Positions 1 to 8,149 of a stretch of DNA of 55,348 nt are shown piece by piece. The DNA comes from Bacillota bacterium (lineage in GTDB: Bacteria > Bacillota > Bacilli > Paenibacillales > Paenibacillaceae), in contig JAEZCJ010000175.1 in assembly GCA_023433615.1 (NCBI GenBank), positions 1 to 55,348 of the forward strand. Reading direction: 5' to 3'. A program made the position numbers and the translations under genes. The notes under the pieces were generated by a model, which ran no database searches, was not told the DNA's origin, and saw only the letters and a list, made by a program, of their open reading frames with translations. Every line of letters starts with the position of its first letter. Position 1 is the first letter of the stretch.

Positions 1-135
1 GAATCCGAACGGAACAAGAGAAAGTTCGTCCAGCGCTTTTTTGTCGTCGGATATTATGCATCCGAATGGGCAAGGGGTGAAGGGGCGCAAGCTACGGGTC
101 TTGTTTAAGACGACCGCACTTCGCGTCGGTTCCCG
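1..135. other. Left-edge segment without an assignable gene
   Basis: This stretch lies downstream of the phytase-like gene that is read leftwards. One minus-strand frame running off the left edge has coding-like composition (it reads ...SDDKKALDELSLVPFGF), but I see no convincing start codon with a ribosome binding site, so I do not call a gene. No clear intrinsic terminator is visible. Confidence 0.3.
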
Positions 136-2445
136 CTACTGCAGGTCATCGATTGTGCCTACGGCCGACAGGCGCGACACCACCTCGCCTCCGTCGTTAT
201 CCAGTGCCGCCCACACTCTTCCGTCCGGTGTAACGGCCAGCCCTTCCACTTTCTCGAACGGCGCGAATTCGGCGCTCACATCCAGCTTCAGCTGCTTCTT
301 CACGACCGATGCAGCTACATCCGAACCGGCTTTGGTCAGCGTGTTGAACGGTTTAAGCCCTTTGAGATTGAAGGTGTAGACCGCCTTCAACTTGATGTCG
401 CCGCCGATCATCTTATCCCGCTCGATGACAGCATACGTATCGCGTCCTACATGAACGATCTCGGACAGTCCGATCCAATCCCCATCCTGATCGGTGGATT
501 CGAGCGGATACAGGTAGAAGTCCCATGCGTTCAGCTTCAGGTCATAGCGGGCGATTCTCGCATACTTAATGCCATTAACTTCTTCGTCTCCCGCATATTC
601 GCGTTGAATGGCAGCAACCAAGTAACGTCCGTCCGACGAGATCGCGACGCCTTCGAAGCCGTTATTGCGAATGAAGCCGCCGTCTTGCGAATCGATGGCT
701 CGCGGCAGCGCGATCTTCCGCAGCACATCCCCTGTCGCATCAACCTGAATCAGCTCGTTCTGCATATAGGATGCCTTGCCGAATGCGGCATTCCCTTCGC
801 TAGCCAGCCAGAAGCCGGCCTGTCGGCCTGCTGCGATCGAAGTATCGCGCACGATTCCTTCCATGTCAATCTTCGCCGGCTCACCGCCTTCGCTGATGCT
901 TGCATACGGCGCAAGCTTCGCCCAACCGCCGTGCAACTGCACTTTGTAGATGGCAGGCTCCATGGCCACGTCAGGAACTGCGTATAGCACTTTGCTATCG
1001 GCAGCATCAGCCGCAAGACCGGATATCGCAGACCAGGATACGTTCGCATCGGCTACGATTGTCGGACTTGTATGTGGCGCAATATACCTGCCTTGGACCC
1101 CTTCATAAATATGGATCGTTCCGGAGGCTTCGTCGGAAGTCAGGAACAATCCGCGCTGCGGAACAGCCAGCAATCCTTCCGGCTCCATGCCTGTCGGCAG
1201 AAGCTGGATCAGCTTCGGCGCTGCGGGCTTCGCGATATCGTACACGGCAACGAACGACCCGCGCTCCGAACCGACGAACGCGAATTCGCGATTGCCGTAT
1301 ACGCCCGTCTCCACGCCTTCAACCTCGATCCCCTTCGCATCCGAACGCCCGTCGGGATACTGCCCATACGAGACGGCTTTCTGCTCTAGCGCGCCGCGAT
1401 CCGTCCACAGCAGCTTGCCGTCTGGACACCAGGCGCTCCATCCCCGTCCGCCCGTGTAATCCATCTCGCCTTCGTCCGCCGTATAGAGCACCGTTCCATC
1501 CGCGTTCCATGCGATCGCGTCAGGCATCCTCGAGCCTGCATAAGGCTCGTCCCGAACATCGTTAGGGTAAGAATCGGTCATCGAGATGCGTTCATCATCC
1601 GTCAGGTCAGCCTTCCGATTCGCGACTACGCCGGATGCGTGCAGGCTTAGCAGCTTCGCGGCGGCAACATCGATCAGCGCGAAGCCGTTGTTCTCCTGCA
1701 AGGTTACCGCCGCACGACCATTCTTGATGTCGACGAACTCCGGCTGCGGATCATCCGGGAACAAGAGGCCCGCTGCCTGCATGTCTGCGGTATCGAACCG
1801 GATGTCCTGTACCTTCGACAGGCTCACGTCCGCGAGATCAAGCGCAATGACTTGCACGTATCCCGGTTCGCTGATGTCGCCTTCTTGACCAGGCGCGTCC
1901 TCATCCAGCTTCATGCCTTCGTCATTGACGATGACAGGCTCGTTCTCGATCGCCACAACGGCAGTTAACGTTCCGTTAAGGGCGACTAACGCGATCGAAT
2001 CCGGGTGCGTCCCGATCGACAGCTCGCTCGCGATCTTGCCTGCAGCGATATCGATGGCTACAAGCTTGCCCGGACTTAGCACCGGCTGCTCGCCGACCTC
2101 GCGCTTGGACGTGATCACGACCGCAATAGCCGTCTTGCCGTCCGGCGTTACGGCGATGCTCGTCGGCTCTCCGCCTACGGGTATCGCCGCGATTAGCTTC
2201 GGCGCTGCCGCCTTGTTGAGATCCACAATGCCTACGTTGCCGTCGCCGGCATTCGTGTACAGCAGCTTGCGACCGTCTGGCGTCGCTGCCATAATTTCGG
2301 CCACTCCGCCGGAAGGGACATGGAATGTTGTTACGGGGCGGAATGAATCCACCGTGTAGCTAGCCGTTGCCGCGTGGCCGGCAGCCCCAACTAGTACGCC
2401 AGCCAGCAATAGACTGCTAAGTACGGCCGCGAATTGCTTCTTCAT
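136..2445 (-). CDS. Secreted phytase-like/esterase-like beta-propeller protein
   Basis: The 769-residue product starts with a classic signal peptide (MKK, hydrophobic core, A-x-A near residue 26), so it is exported. The N-terminal half has repeated beta-propeller-like blades with the motif TPDG (for example AATPDGRKLLYT and AVTPDGKTAIAVV). The C-terminal half (about residues 480-760) resembles the 'esterase-like activity of phytase' domain, with GFEGVAISSDGRYLVAAIQ, EVNGIKYARIARYDL and a final EGLAVTPDGRVWAALDNDGG. Such proteins are probably calcium-binding phosphoesterases, but the substrate is unknown. The start at 2445 is preceded by GGGAGAGAAG; a longer open frame upstream has no such site. 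A promoter (2482-2509) lies just upstream. Confidence 0.8.
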   Translation of the reverse strand: MKKQFAAVLSSLLLAGVLVGAAGHAATASYTVDSFRPVTTFHVPSGGVAEIMAATPDGRKLLYTNAGDGNVGIVDLNKAAAPKLIAAIPVGGEPTSIAVTPDGKTAIAVVITSKREVGEQPVLSPGKLVAIDIAAGKIASELSIGTHPDSIALVALNGTLTAVVAIENEPVIVNDEGMKLDEDAPGQEGDISEPGYVQVIALDLADVSLSKVQDIRFDTADMQAAGLLFPDDPQPEFVDIKNGRAAVTLQENNGFALIDVAAAKLLSLHASGVVANRKADLTDDERISMTDSYPNDVRDEPYAGSRMPDAIAWNADGTVLYTADEGEMDYTGGRGWSAWCPDGKLLWTDRGALEQKAVSYGQYPDGRSDAKGIEVEGVETGVYGNREFAFVGSERGSFVAVYDIAKPAAPKLIQLLPTGMEPEGLLAVPQRGLFLTSDEASGTIHIYEGVQGRYIAPHTSPTIVADANVSWSAISGLAADAADSKVLYAVPDVAMEPAIYKVQLHGGWAKLAPYASISEGGEPAKIDMEGIVRDTSIAAGRQAGFWLASEGNAAFGKASYMQNELIQVDATGDVLRKIALPRAIDSQDGGFIRNNGFEGVAISSDGRYLVAAIQREYAGDEEVNGIKYARIARYDLKLNAWDFYLYPLESTDQDGDWIGLSEIVHVGRDTYAVIERDKMIGGDIKLKAVYTFNLKGLKPFNTLTKAGSDVAASVVKKQLKLDVSAEFAPFEKVEGLAVTPDGRVWAALDNDGGEVVSRLSAVGTIDDLQ

Positions 2446-2481
2446 CGCTGCTTCTCTCCCTATTATCGAATATAAGCAACG

Positions 2482-2509
2482 ATAGTATGGGGGATAAGCG
2501 TTCGAGCAA
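2482..2509 (-). promoter_or_regulatory. Sigma-A-type promoter of the phytase-like gene
   Basis: On the minus strand a -35 TTGCTC and a -10 TACTAT are separated by 16 bases, about 40 bases ahead of the start codon at 2445. Confidence 0.5.
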
Positions 2510-2556
2510 GATGTGCTTGAAGTAACGATTCTGTAAATTTGCTTGAACATGGAATA

Positions 2557-2578
2557 GGACCCCGCTGGCGCGGAGTCC
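2557..2578 (-). terminator. Hairpin downstream of ytxJ
   Basis: Minus strand GGACTCCGC-GCCA-GCGGGGTCC is a 9-bp stem with one G-U pair and a 4-base loop, followed by TATTCC. It lies about 25 bases after the ytxJ stop codon and probably ends the 4747-2602 transcript. Confidence 0.55.
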
Positions 2579-2601
2579 CTGTAAGTTCAATACATATAGC
2601 G

Positions 2602-2943
2602 TTAATCCAGTACGGCCGTAATATGCTTGGTCGTGACCGACCAGTGCGAGGTGTTCCAGACCGACTTGCCGTCCTTGAACAGAATGATCTGCGGCGACGC
2701 GTGCGTAACGGACAAGTCTTCGGCGATCTGGTTCGACACCGGACGCGATTCGATGACCTTTACAAGCGCATACTCCGTCTCTTCGTTCGGCTTCTGCTGA
2801 AGATATGCTTCGTATTCCTCGAGCGCGCTGGAGCTTACCGGGCATCTCGTGCTGTGCTTCAGCAGGAGCACTTGCTTGTTGCTGGAGGCCGCCTTCAGTT
2901 CTTCCCACTGCTCGACCGTCGTAATTTCCTTCCATGCCGGCAT
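2602..2943 (-). CDS. ytxJ: YtxJ-like bacillithiol-system thioredoxin-fold protein
   Basis: The 113-residue cytoplasmic protein matches the YtxJ (DUF2847) family: W-x-E-L-x-A-A segment, VLLLKHSTRCPVSSSAL with a single active-site cysteine at about residue 34, then VSNQIAEDLSVTHASPQIILF with the thioredoxin-like cis-proline. YtxJ is a monothiol bacilliredoxin-like protein thought to act on bacillithiol-mixed disulfides. Bacillithiol is the Bacillota low-molecular-weight thiol, which fits the YfiT/DinB genes elsewhere in the window. Start codon is preceded by AGAAGGAGTGA. It lies 22 bases after the DUF420 gene and may share its transcript. Confidence 0.85.
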   Translation of the reverse strand: MPAWKEITTVEQWEELKAASSNKQVLLLKHSTRCPVSSSALEEYEAYLQQKPNEETEYALVKVIESRPVSNQIAEDLSVTHASPQIILFKDGKSVWNTSHWSVTTKHITAVLD

Positions 2944-2965
2944 CGTTCAGTCACTCCTTCTCATT

Positions 2966-3496
2966 CTAATAGTATGGCGAGATCAATACATATACGATGA
3001 TACCCGTGAAGCTGACATACAGCCAGATCGGCATGGTCCACTTCGCGATCTTGCGATGCTTCGCGATCCGGTTGCCCAGACCGTAGGTGACGGAGATCAG
3101 TGCCAGCGGCACGTTCACGACCGCGAGAATAATGTGCGTAATCAAGATGAACAGATACACGGCGCGCATCGCGTCGCTGCCGCCGAACGTCGTCGGTTCC
3201 GTCAGGTAATGGTAAGTCACGTACGTGACCAAGAACAAGAACGTCGATACGAATGCGGCCCAGATGAACGTCCGATGCATCTTGATGTTCTTCCGCTTAA
3301 TGGCAGCGAGCGATATCACCAAGAACGAGAACGTGAAGCAATTGTAGATGGCGTTCATGAGCGGCAGCAGCGTGACGTCGAAGCCGATCTCGCCATCGTA
3401 GCCCGGCAAGAAGAACAAAGCCGCGATGATGCCGACTAACACGAATGTAAAGATGAAAATGATGGGGATCCAATTGCGCCCCTGACTGCTCGACAT
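2966..3496 (-). CDS. DUF420 (YozB-like) integral membrane protein
   Basis: A 176-residue protein with about five membrane segments (WIPIIFIFTFVLVGIIAALFF near the N-terminus; last segment ending VYVLISPYY). Conserved histidines in MHRTFIWAAF, THIILAVVNVPLALI and the K-H-R-K-IAKWTMPIWLYVSFTG stretch are characteristic of DUF420. These proteins are associated with cytochrome oxidase (CtaG/CtaM-type) assembly loci in Bacillota, but the role is not settled. Start chosen at 3496, behind AGAGGAGGATATAGGC; the frame is open further upstream without a ribosome binding site. Confidence 0.8.
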   Translation of the reverse strand: MSSSQGRNWIPIIFIFTFVLVGIIAALFFLPGYDGEIGFDVTLLPLMNAIYNCFTFSFLVISLAAIKRKNIKMHRTFIWAAFVSTFLFLVTYVTYHYLTEPTTFGGSDAMRAVYLFILITHIILAVVNVPLALISVTYGLGNRIAKHRKIAKWTMPIWLYVSFTGIIVYVLISPYY

Positions 3497-3604
3497 GCCT
3501 ATATCCTCCTCTAGTCCGACAACCTCTGCTCTTAATGTAGACATTTTTCGCACGGAATTCAACCGCCGCCGCTGGCGATCTGTAACAATTTTTCGAACGA
3601 TTAA

Positions 3605-4747
3605 TTAACGATGCTTGAAGGTGAGCGTTACATCCAGCAATTCGGAGCGGCTCGCAATACGGAACGGCGGCCCCCAGAGGCCGAACCCCGATGAGACGAG
3701 CACATGCATGCCCTTCTTGTTCATATAGCCCCAATCGAGTTCGAACAAGCGCTTCGTAATCCAATGGTTCGGAGCGAATTGACCGCGATGCGTATGGCCG
3801 CAGAGCAGCAGATCCGCTCCGGCGGCGGCAGCAGCTTCGAACTGATGGGGCTGATGGTCCATGAGCAGAATCGGCAGCGCGGGATCCAACGCCTCGAGGA
3901 GCTGCTTCGTCGGCAGCCTGCCGCCCTGCGCCGCGCTCTCCGATGTTTTATCCTTGCGGCCGGCCACGTGGAATCGGCCTTCGATCGTAACCGTCTCGTC
4001 CCGCAGCACGCGAATGCCTATGGCATCCATGGCTTGCACATATTCTGCGATATGTCCGCCGTAATATTCGTGATTGCCCAATACGGCATATACGCCGTAG
4101 GGCGCTTGCAGCCTGCTCATCTGCTCGGCCATGTTGTTGCGCTTGAAGGGTTCGATATCGTCGTCGATGACGTCGCCGGGCAGCAGGATCAGATCGGGCT
4201 TGAGCTGCTCCACCTTCTGAATCAGCCGCTTCAGATGCCGATTGCCGACAATGTTGCCGAGGTGGATGTCGGACGCGACCAGAATCCGGAGGCTATGCAG
4301 CCCGCCTGCCGACTTCGGCACTTCAAGCCGATGCTCCCGAACGACCGGGGACCAGGCGTTGCGCCAACCGCGAATTAAGATGAGTACGAGCACCGCAAGC
4401 ACGCCGTATCCCACATATTCGATATAGATCGCCGGTTCCGCTCCGCCCCGCTTCAGCAGCCAAGACAGCACATCGGCCAAGGGCAGCAATAGGAATGCGA
4501 ATTCCATTACGGCAAAATAGCCGGCACCGATGACCTTAATGAGGCGCCCGACAGGTCCGCGGATTATTCTCGCGCGACCGATCAAATATCCGAAGACAAC
4601 GACCGCGAACGGGATCCAGTATAGCAGCGGCGGAATGCCGCCTGCGGCCTCGTTCAGGAATACGTAGCCGTTCCAGCCGATATAGGCGTTGATTCCGGTG
4701 AACAGCAGCAGGATGAACGAGAAGATGAAGACCATTTTGGGTGACAT
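3605..4747 (-). CDS. Membrane-anchored metallophosphoesterase (YkuE-like)
   Basis: The N-terminal third carries about four transmembrane helices (FIFSFILLLFTGINAYIGW, WIPFAVVVFGYLIG, VMEFAFLLLPLADV, GVLAVLVLILIRGW). A calcineurin-like phosphoesterase domain follows with the expected metal ligands: VASDIHLG (D, H), LLPGDVIDD, VLGNHEYY (N, H), LLMDHQPHQF and CGHTHRGQ (GHTH). Proteins of this build in Bacillus act on lipid or wall-linked phosphoesters, but the substrate here is unknown. Start 4747 opens directly on the first membrane helix; a start at 4789 (14 residues longer) is possible because the GGAG-type site lies 20-30 bases upstream. Confidence 0.85.
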   Translation of the reverse strand: MSPKMVFIFSFILLLFTGINAYIGWNGYVFLNEAAGGIPPLLYWIPFAVVVFGYLIGRARIIRGPVGRLIKVIGAGYFAVMEFAFLLLPLADVLSWLLKRGGAEPAIYIEYVGYGVLAVLVLILIRGWRNAWSPVVREHRLEVPKSAGGLHSLRILVASDIHLGNIVGNRHLKRLIQKVEQLKPDLILLPGDVIDDDIEPFKRNNMAEQMSRLQAPYGVYAVLGNHEYYGGHIAEYVQAMDAIGIRVLRDETVTIEGRFHVAGRKDKTSESAAQGGRLPTKQLLEALDPALPILLMDHQPHQFEAAAAAGADLLLCGHTHRGQFAPNHWITKRLFELDWGYMNKKGMHVLVSSGFGLWGPPFRIASRSELLDVTLTFKHR

Positions 4748-4821
4748 AATAGTGGAAGCGACGCCCCTTTCTCCTTCGCATTCTACCATAACCCGCCAAC
4801 GGCTCTCAAACGAATCGCATC

Positions 4822-4851
4822 TTGCCGAATCCGCTGGGTATTCGATATAAT
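4822..4851 (+). promoter_or_regulatory. Promoter of the SulP transporter gene
   Basis: TTGCCG and a perfect TATAAT are separated by 18 bases, about 78 bases ahead of the TTG start at 4929. The leader contains a small GTGG-TCAG-CCAC hairpin, but I could not match it to a known riboswitch. Confidence 0.55.
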
Positions 4852-4928
4852 CACGTTTAGTGCTTATCGGACCCGGCTTACCTGAGAGTGGTCAGCCACC
4901 TACTAACTGAATACGGAGGTTTATCATC

Positions 4929-6380
4929 TTGTACAAGCAGCTTCAGCCTACCTGGTTCTCCAACACGAGAAGCGATATTCTGTCAGGCATCACGGTCGCG
5001 CTCGCACTCATCCCTGAGGCTATCGCCTTCTCCATTATCGCTGGGGTCGATCCGATGGTCGGTCTCTACGCGTCGATCTGCATCGCGATCGTCATCGCCT
5101 TCGCTGGCGGCCGTCCGGGCATGATCTCCGCCGCTACCGGCGCCATGGCCCTGCTCATGGTCACGCTCGTGAAGGACCACGGCGTCGAATACCTGTTCGC
5201 AGCGACGCTGCTCACGGGCGTCATTCAGTACGTCCTGGGCATACTGAAATTAGGCAGGCTCGTCACCTTCATCCCGCAATCCGTCATTATCGGCTTCGTG
5301 AATGCGCTGGCCATCCTAATCTTCATGGCGCAGCTTGTCCACTTCGAAGGACAGGGCTGGCTCATGTATGCGCTTGTCGCGCTCACGCTGGCCATCATCT
5401 ACCTGCTGCCGCTCGTTAGCAAAGTTATTCCGTCCGCGCTTGCCGCCATCATCGTCGTCTCCATTCTGACGATATCGCTTGGACTCGATGTCCGCACAGT
5501 AGGCGACATGGGGCAGCTATCCAATCTGCCGCCGTTGTTCCATATTCCGCAAGTGCTGTGGACGCTCGAGACGCTCTGGATCATTTTCCCTTACTCGTTA
5601 TCGCTCGCATTCGTCGGCATACTCGAGTCGCTGCTTACGGCGACGATCGTCGATGAGATGACGGACACGGGCAGCGACAAGAACCGCGAGATCAAGGGTC
5701 AGGGGCTCGCGAATATCGTGACCGGCTTCTTCGGCGGCATGGCAGGCTGCGCGATGATCGGGCAGTCCGTCATCAACGTGAAGTCCGGCGGGCGCACGCG
5801 CCTCTCCACGCTGACGGCCGGCGTATTCTTACTGATCCTGCTGCTCTTGCTCGGCAACGTGGTGACTCGGATTCCGATGGCCGCGCTGGTCGGCGTCATG
5901 TTCATGGTCTCGATCGGCACGTTCGATTGGCAGTCGCTGCGCAAGCTGAACCGCGTGCCGCGTCCCGACGCGGTCGTCATGATCGTCACCGTATCGATCG
6001 TCGTCGCTACCCACAACCTCTCCTACGGCGTGTTCGCCGGCATCGTGCTGAGCGCGGTCATCTTCGCTTGGCGCATGGCACGCATTCGTGCCGTGGAACA
6101 CGTGACGGCTGACGGCAAGAAGTACGTCGTCTCCGGGCAGCTGTTTTTCGGTACGATGACGCACTTCGTGGGATTGTTCCGCTACCAAGAGGATCCGCAG
6201 CATGTGGTTGTCGATTTTGCCCATTCGCATGTGTGGGATCAATCGGCCGTTACGGCTATCGCCAAAATGATCGCGAAATACGAGCAGCTTGGCAAACGCG
6301 TGACGGTCGAGGGATTAAATGAGGAAAGCAGGCAAATAATCGATCGCATCGGACTAGGCACGACGAGCGGCGGACATTAA
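4929..6380 (+). CDS. SulP family inorganic anion transporter
   Basis: The 483-residue protein begins with the SulP signature region (SGITVALALIPEAIAFSIIAGVDPMVGLYAS), continues with about ten to twelve transmembrane helices, and ends with a short STAS domain (about residues 395-480; VVVDFAHSHVWDQSAVTAIAKMI). SulP proteins carry sulfate, bicarbonate or other anions by symport or exchange; the substrate here cannot be told. It starts with TTG behind ACGGAGGTTTATCATC; no upstream ATG fits. It is divergent from the phosphoesterase at 4747 and followed by a hairpin at 6426. Confidence 0.9.
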   Translation: MYKQLQPTWFSNTRSDILSGITVALALIPEAIAFSIIAGVDPMVGLYASICIAIVIAFAGGRPGMISAATGAMALLMVTLVKDHGVEYLFAATLLTGVIQYVLGILKLGRLVTFIPQSVIIGFVNALAILIFMAQLVHFEGQGWLMYALVALTLAIIYLLPLVSKVIPSALAAIIVVSILTISLGLDVRTVGDMGQLSNLPPLFHIPQVLWTLETLWIIFPYSLSLAFVGILESLLTATIVDEMTDTGSDKNREIKGQGLANIVTGFFGGMAGCAMIGQSVINVKSGGRTRLSTLTAGVFLLILLLLLGNVVTRIPMAALVGVMFMVSIGTFDWQSLRKLNRVPRPDAVVMIVTVSIVVATHNLSYGVFAGIVLSAVIFAWRMARIRAVEHVTADGKKYVVSGQLFFGTMTHFVGLFRYQEDPQHVVVDFAHSHVWDQSAVTAIAKMIAKYEQLGKRVTVEGLNEESRQIIDRIGLGTTSGGH

Positions 6381-6425
6381 TTAATACGACGAAGGGTCTT
6401 GCGCCGTGATCACGCAGCCATAAGG

Positions 6426-6453
6426 AAGAGCCCCCGCTCGCGCAGGGGCTCTT
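6426..6453. terminator. Bidirectional terminator after the SulP gene
   Basis: AAGAGCCCC and GGGGCTCTT form a perfect 9-bp stem with a 10-base loop, then CTTC. It sits between the SulP stop codon and the 3' end of the small converging reading frame at 6464-6639, so it can serve both. Confidence 0.65.
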
Positions 6454-6463
6454 CTTCAACCCG

Positions 6464-6639
6464 TTAGGCCGGCATCGCGATGCGCTGCGTTTCGTAAAGA
6501 GGGAATGCTTGGCGGAACTTACAAGCGCGTGCAGCCGACGGCTGAATGCGGCAAGCCGCGAGCGGAGCTCCTCTTCGTTCGCGTAACGCTCTTCTTGCCA
6601 GACCAGCATCGCTTGACGTCTGTATTCCGTATCGTTCAT
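6464..6639 (-). pseudogene. Small gene apparently broken by a frameshift
   Basis: From an ATG at 6639 (GGAG about 11 bases upstream) the frame reads MNDTEYRRQAMLVWQEERYA and on to a charged helix ending SRRLHA. It then drifts into low-quality sequence, while another frame continues with KFRQAFPLYETQRIAMPA and stops at 6464, just before the terminator. The natural ending next to a hairpin suggests one 55-60 residue protein interrupted by a small indel. A sequencing error or chance overlap is the alternative. Family not recognised. Confidence 0.4.
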
Positions 6640-6778
6640 CGAACAACATCTCCATCGTCTCGCGCAGGTATCAGTAAGCGATTGCCTATCCTATATTCAG
6701 CATAACGCAATGCATGTTGATCGCTATTGTTCTCCGAATTTTCAATCAACGTTACCGGTTGGATTGGCTCAATGACGC

Positions 6779-6883
6779 GAGCCCAATATCAACCAGTATG
6801 TACAAGAAGATGAATTGCAATTCATCCGCAAACAAGGTATCTTTAAGGGATGGCAGGATACCAATCTTGAGGGGAGGCCATGA
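6779..6883 (+). pseudogene. Possible gene remnant directly upstream of the DedA gene
   Basis: The frame reads NINQYVQEDELQFIRKQGIF and ends ...DTNLEGRP before a TGA at 6881-6883. It looks like real protein but has no start codon: a stop lies just upstream in frame, and the neighbouring frame reads RLDWLNDASP right up to it, as if one base were gained or lost. The RBS of the DedA gene (GGGGAGG) lies inside its last codons. An 18-base perfect palindrome (GATGAATTGCAATTCATC, 6809-6826) falls within it. Confidence 0.3.
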
Positions 6884-6889
6884 ACACCG

Positions 6890-7510
6890 TTGGCTTATGA
6901 AGTGTTAACGAATGCTGTTGAAGATCTCGGCTATGCCGCATTCTTCCTGGCGCTCTGCCTCGGTCTGATCGGGCTTCCGATTCCGAACGAAGCGGTCGTC
7001 ATGACCGGCGGCGCACTCGCGGCTACCGGCTTGCTTGCTCCCGTCCCTGCATTCATCGTCATTTATCTGGGCATCTCTTGCGGCCTTACCTTCGGTTACG
7101 GCGTCGGACGCGCCGCCGGCTCACAGCTAGGCAAGCGGCTTGAACGCAAGAAGAACTTCGCGAAATTTCTAGCCTCGTCGCAGCGGCTAAGCGAACGCTA
7201 TGGCAGCATGGCTATCAGTATGTCGATCTTCCTGCCGCTCCTGCGCCACATTACCATGTATGCAGTCGGCCTTAATAAATTGCCTTACCTGCGGTTTGCT
7301 CCGTTCGCTTACGTGTCGGCCTTCTTATGGACGCTGGCTTACTTCTTGATCGGAACCTACGTCAGCGAATATGTCGTGACGATCGGCGATCAAGTGAACC
7401 GCTACGGGATGCTGCTCGTATGGGTCATCCTCGGCGTCGGCGCCGGATACGCCGTCTATCGTTTCTTCGCTGCCCGCAGACGCAAAGATGAGCGCACCCT
7501 GAATTCTTGA
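6890..7510 (+). CDS. DedA family membrane protein
   Basis: The 206-residue protein shows the DedA/SNARE-associated pattern: an early GLIGLPIPNEAVVMTGGALA, G-x-x-x-G-R motif (FGYGVGRAAGSQLGKR) and F-x-R-x3-R-like FLPLLRHITMYAVGLNKL, with about five membrane segments. DedA proteins are undecaprenyl-phosphate or phospholipid flippases and affect envelope integrity. Start is TTG at 6890 behind GGGGAGG (12-base spacing); the ATG ten bases earlier is out of frame. The 3' end abuts the converging gene at 7511 with no spacer, and the shared terminator lies in both coding sequences. Confidence 0.85.
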   Translation: MAYEVLTNAVEDLGYAAFFLALCLGLIGLPIPNEAVVMTGGALAATGLLAPVPAFIVIYLGISCGLTFGYGVGRAAGSQLGKRLERKKNFAKFLASSQRLSERYGSMAISMSIFLPLLRHITMYAVGLNKLPYLRFAPFAYVSAFLWTLAYFLIGTYVSEYVVTIGDQVNRYGMLLVWVILGVGAGYAVYRFFAARRRKDERTLNS

Positions 7511-7531
7511 TCAGGTGCGCTCTTCTTTTTT
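7490..7531. terminator. Terminator shared by two abutting convergent genes
   Basis: GAGCGCACC (7490-7498) pairs perfectly with GGTGCGCTC (7514-7522), followed by TTCTTTTTT on the plus strand. The left arm encodes the end of DedA (DERT) and the right arm the end of the phosphodiesterase (EERT). Confidence 0.75.
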
Positions 7532-8017
7532 GAAATAATGAATGCTCGCTTCGAGAGATCCGTCTTGGATCGTCCATACGCCGAAGGAATAGGTGCTTTG
7601 CCGCCGCTTATCGGTTGGCGACCCCGGATTGAACAGCAACATGCCGTTCCTCTTCTTGTAGAGCGGGATATGCGAATGCCCGAATAGGATGACATTCACC
7701 TTCTCCCTGCGAAACGCATCCACGGCCCGGGATTCCGTCGTTCCCTGCACGCCATGTCCATGGACGATGCCGATCCGAATGCCGCCCAGCTCCAGCAGCT
7801 TCTTATAGCCGAATTGCTTGACCAGCTCCTGCCCGTCATTGTTGCCGGCCACGCCTTCCAGCGGCGCATGCTTGGCGAGCATGTCGGCAATCGCCGGAGT
7901 CGTCCAATCGCCGGCATGCAGAATGTAGTCGGCCGTGCCAAGCGCCTTGACGACCGGTGACGGCAGCGACTTGGCGCTGCGCGGCATATGCGTATCCGAT
8001 AGTACGACAATTCGCAT
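7511..8017 (-). CDS. YfcE/MJ0936-type metallophosphoesterase
   Basis: A 168-residue single-domain phosphodiesterase with all metal-binding motifs: VLSDTHMPRS (D, H), ILHAGDWT (GD), VAGNNDGQE (GNND), IGIVHGHGVQ and LFGHSHIPLYK (GHSH), plus the family NPGSPTDKR near the C-terminus. Such enzymes hydrolyse phosphodiesters in vitro; the natural substrate is usually unknown. RBS is GGAGGGGAGC. The last codons are part of the bidirectional terminator shared with DedA. Confidence 0.9.
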   Translation of the reverse strand: MRIVVLSDTHMPRSAKSLPSPVVKALGTADYILHAGDWTTPAIADMLAKHAPLEGVAGNNDGQELVKQFGYKKLLELGGIRIGIVHGHGVQGTTESRAVDAFRREKVNVILFGHSHIPLYKKRNGMLLFNPGSPTDKRRQSTYSFGVWTIQDGSLEASIHYFKKEERT

Positions 8018-8108
8018 GCTATACGCTCCCCTCCATGCTTCGATAGTCGTTACCCAACCCGTCAGTTCCGATGTTGTAATGCTATTATTGTACGCACATA
8101 TGAAAGAA

Positions 8109-8136
8109 CCAAGACCAGCATAACAGCCGGTCTTGG
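8109..8136 (-). terminator. Terminator of the PrsA-like gene
   Basis: Minus strand CCAAGACC and GGTCTTGG (8-bp perfect stem, 12-base loop) are followed by TTCTTTC, 13 bases after the stop codon at 8150. Confidence 0.65.
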
Positions 8137-8149
8137 CTCAGTCCGCGAA

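Noticed and set aside
41..379. Plus-strand reading frame over the 3' end of the phytase-like gene
   Set aside because: It mirrors the real minus-strand gene, has arginine- and serine-rich low-quality composition and no ribosome binding site.
4852..4928. Riboswitch in the leader of the SulP gene
   Set aside because: The leader is short and its only hairpin is 4 bp; it does not match the SAM, manganese or other riboswitch cores I know.
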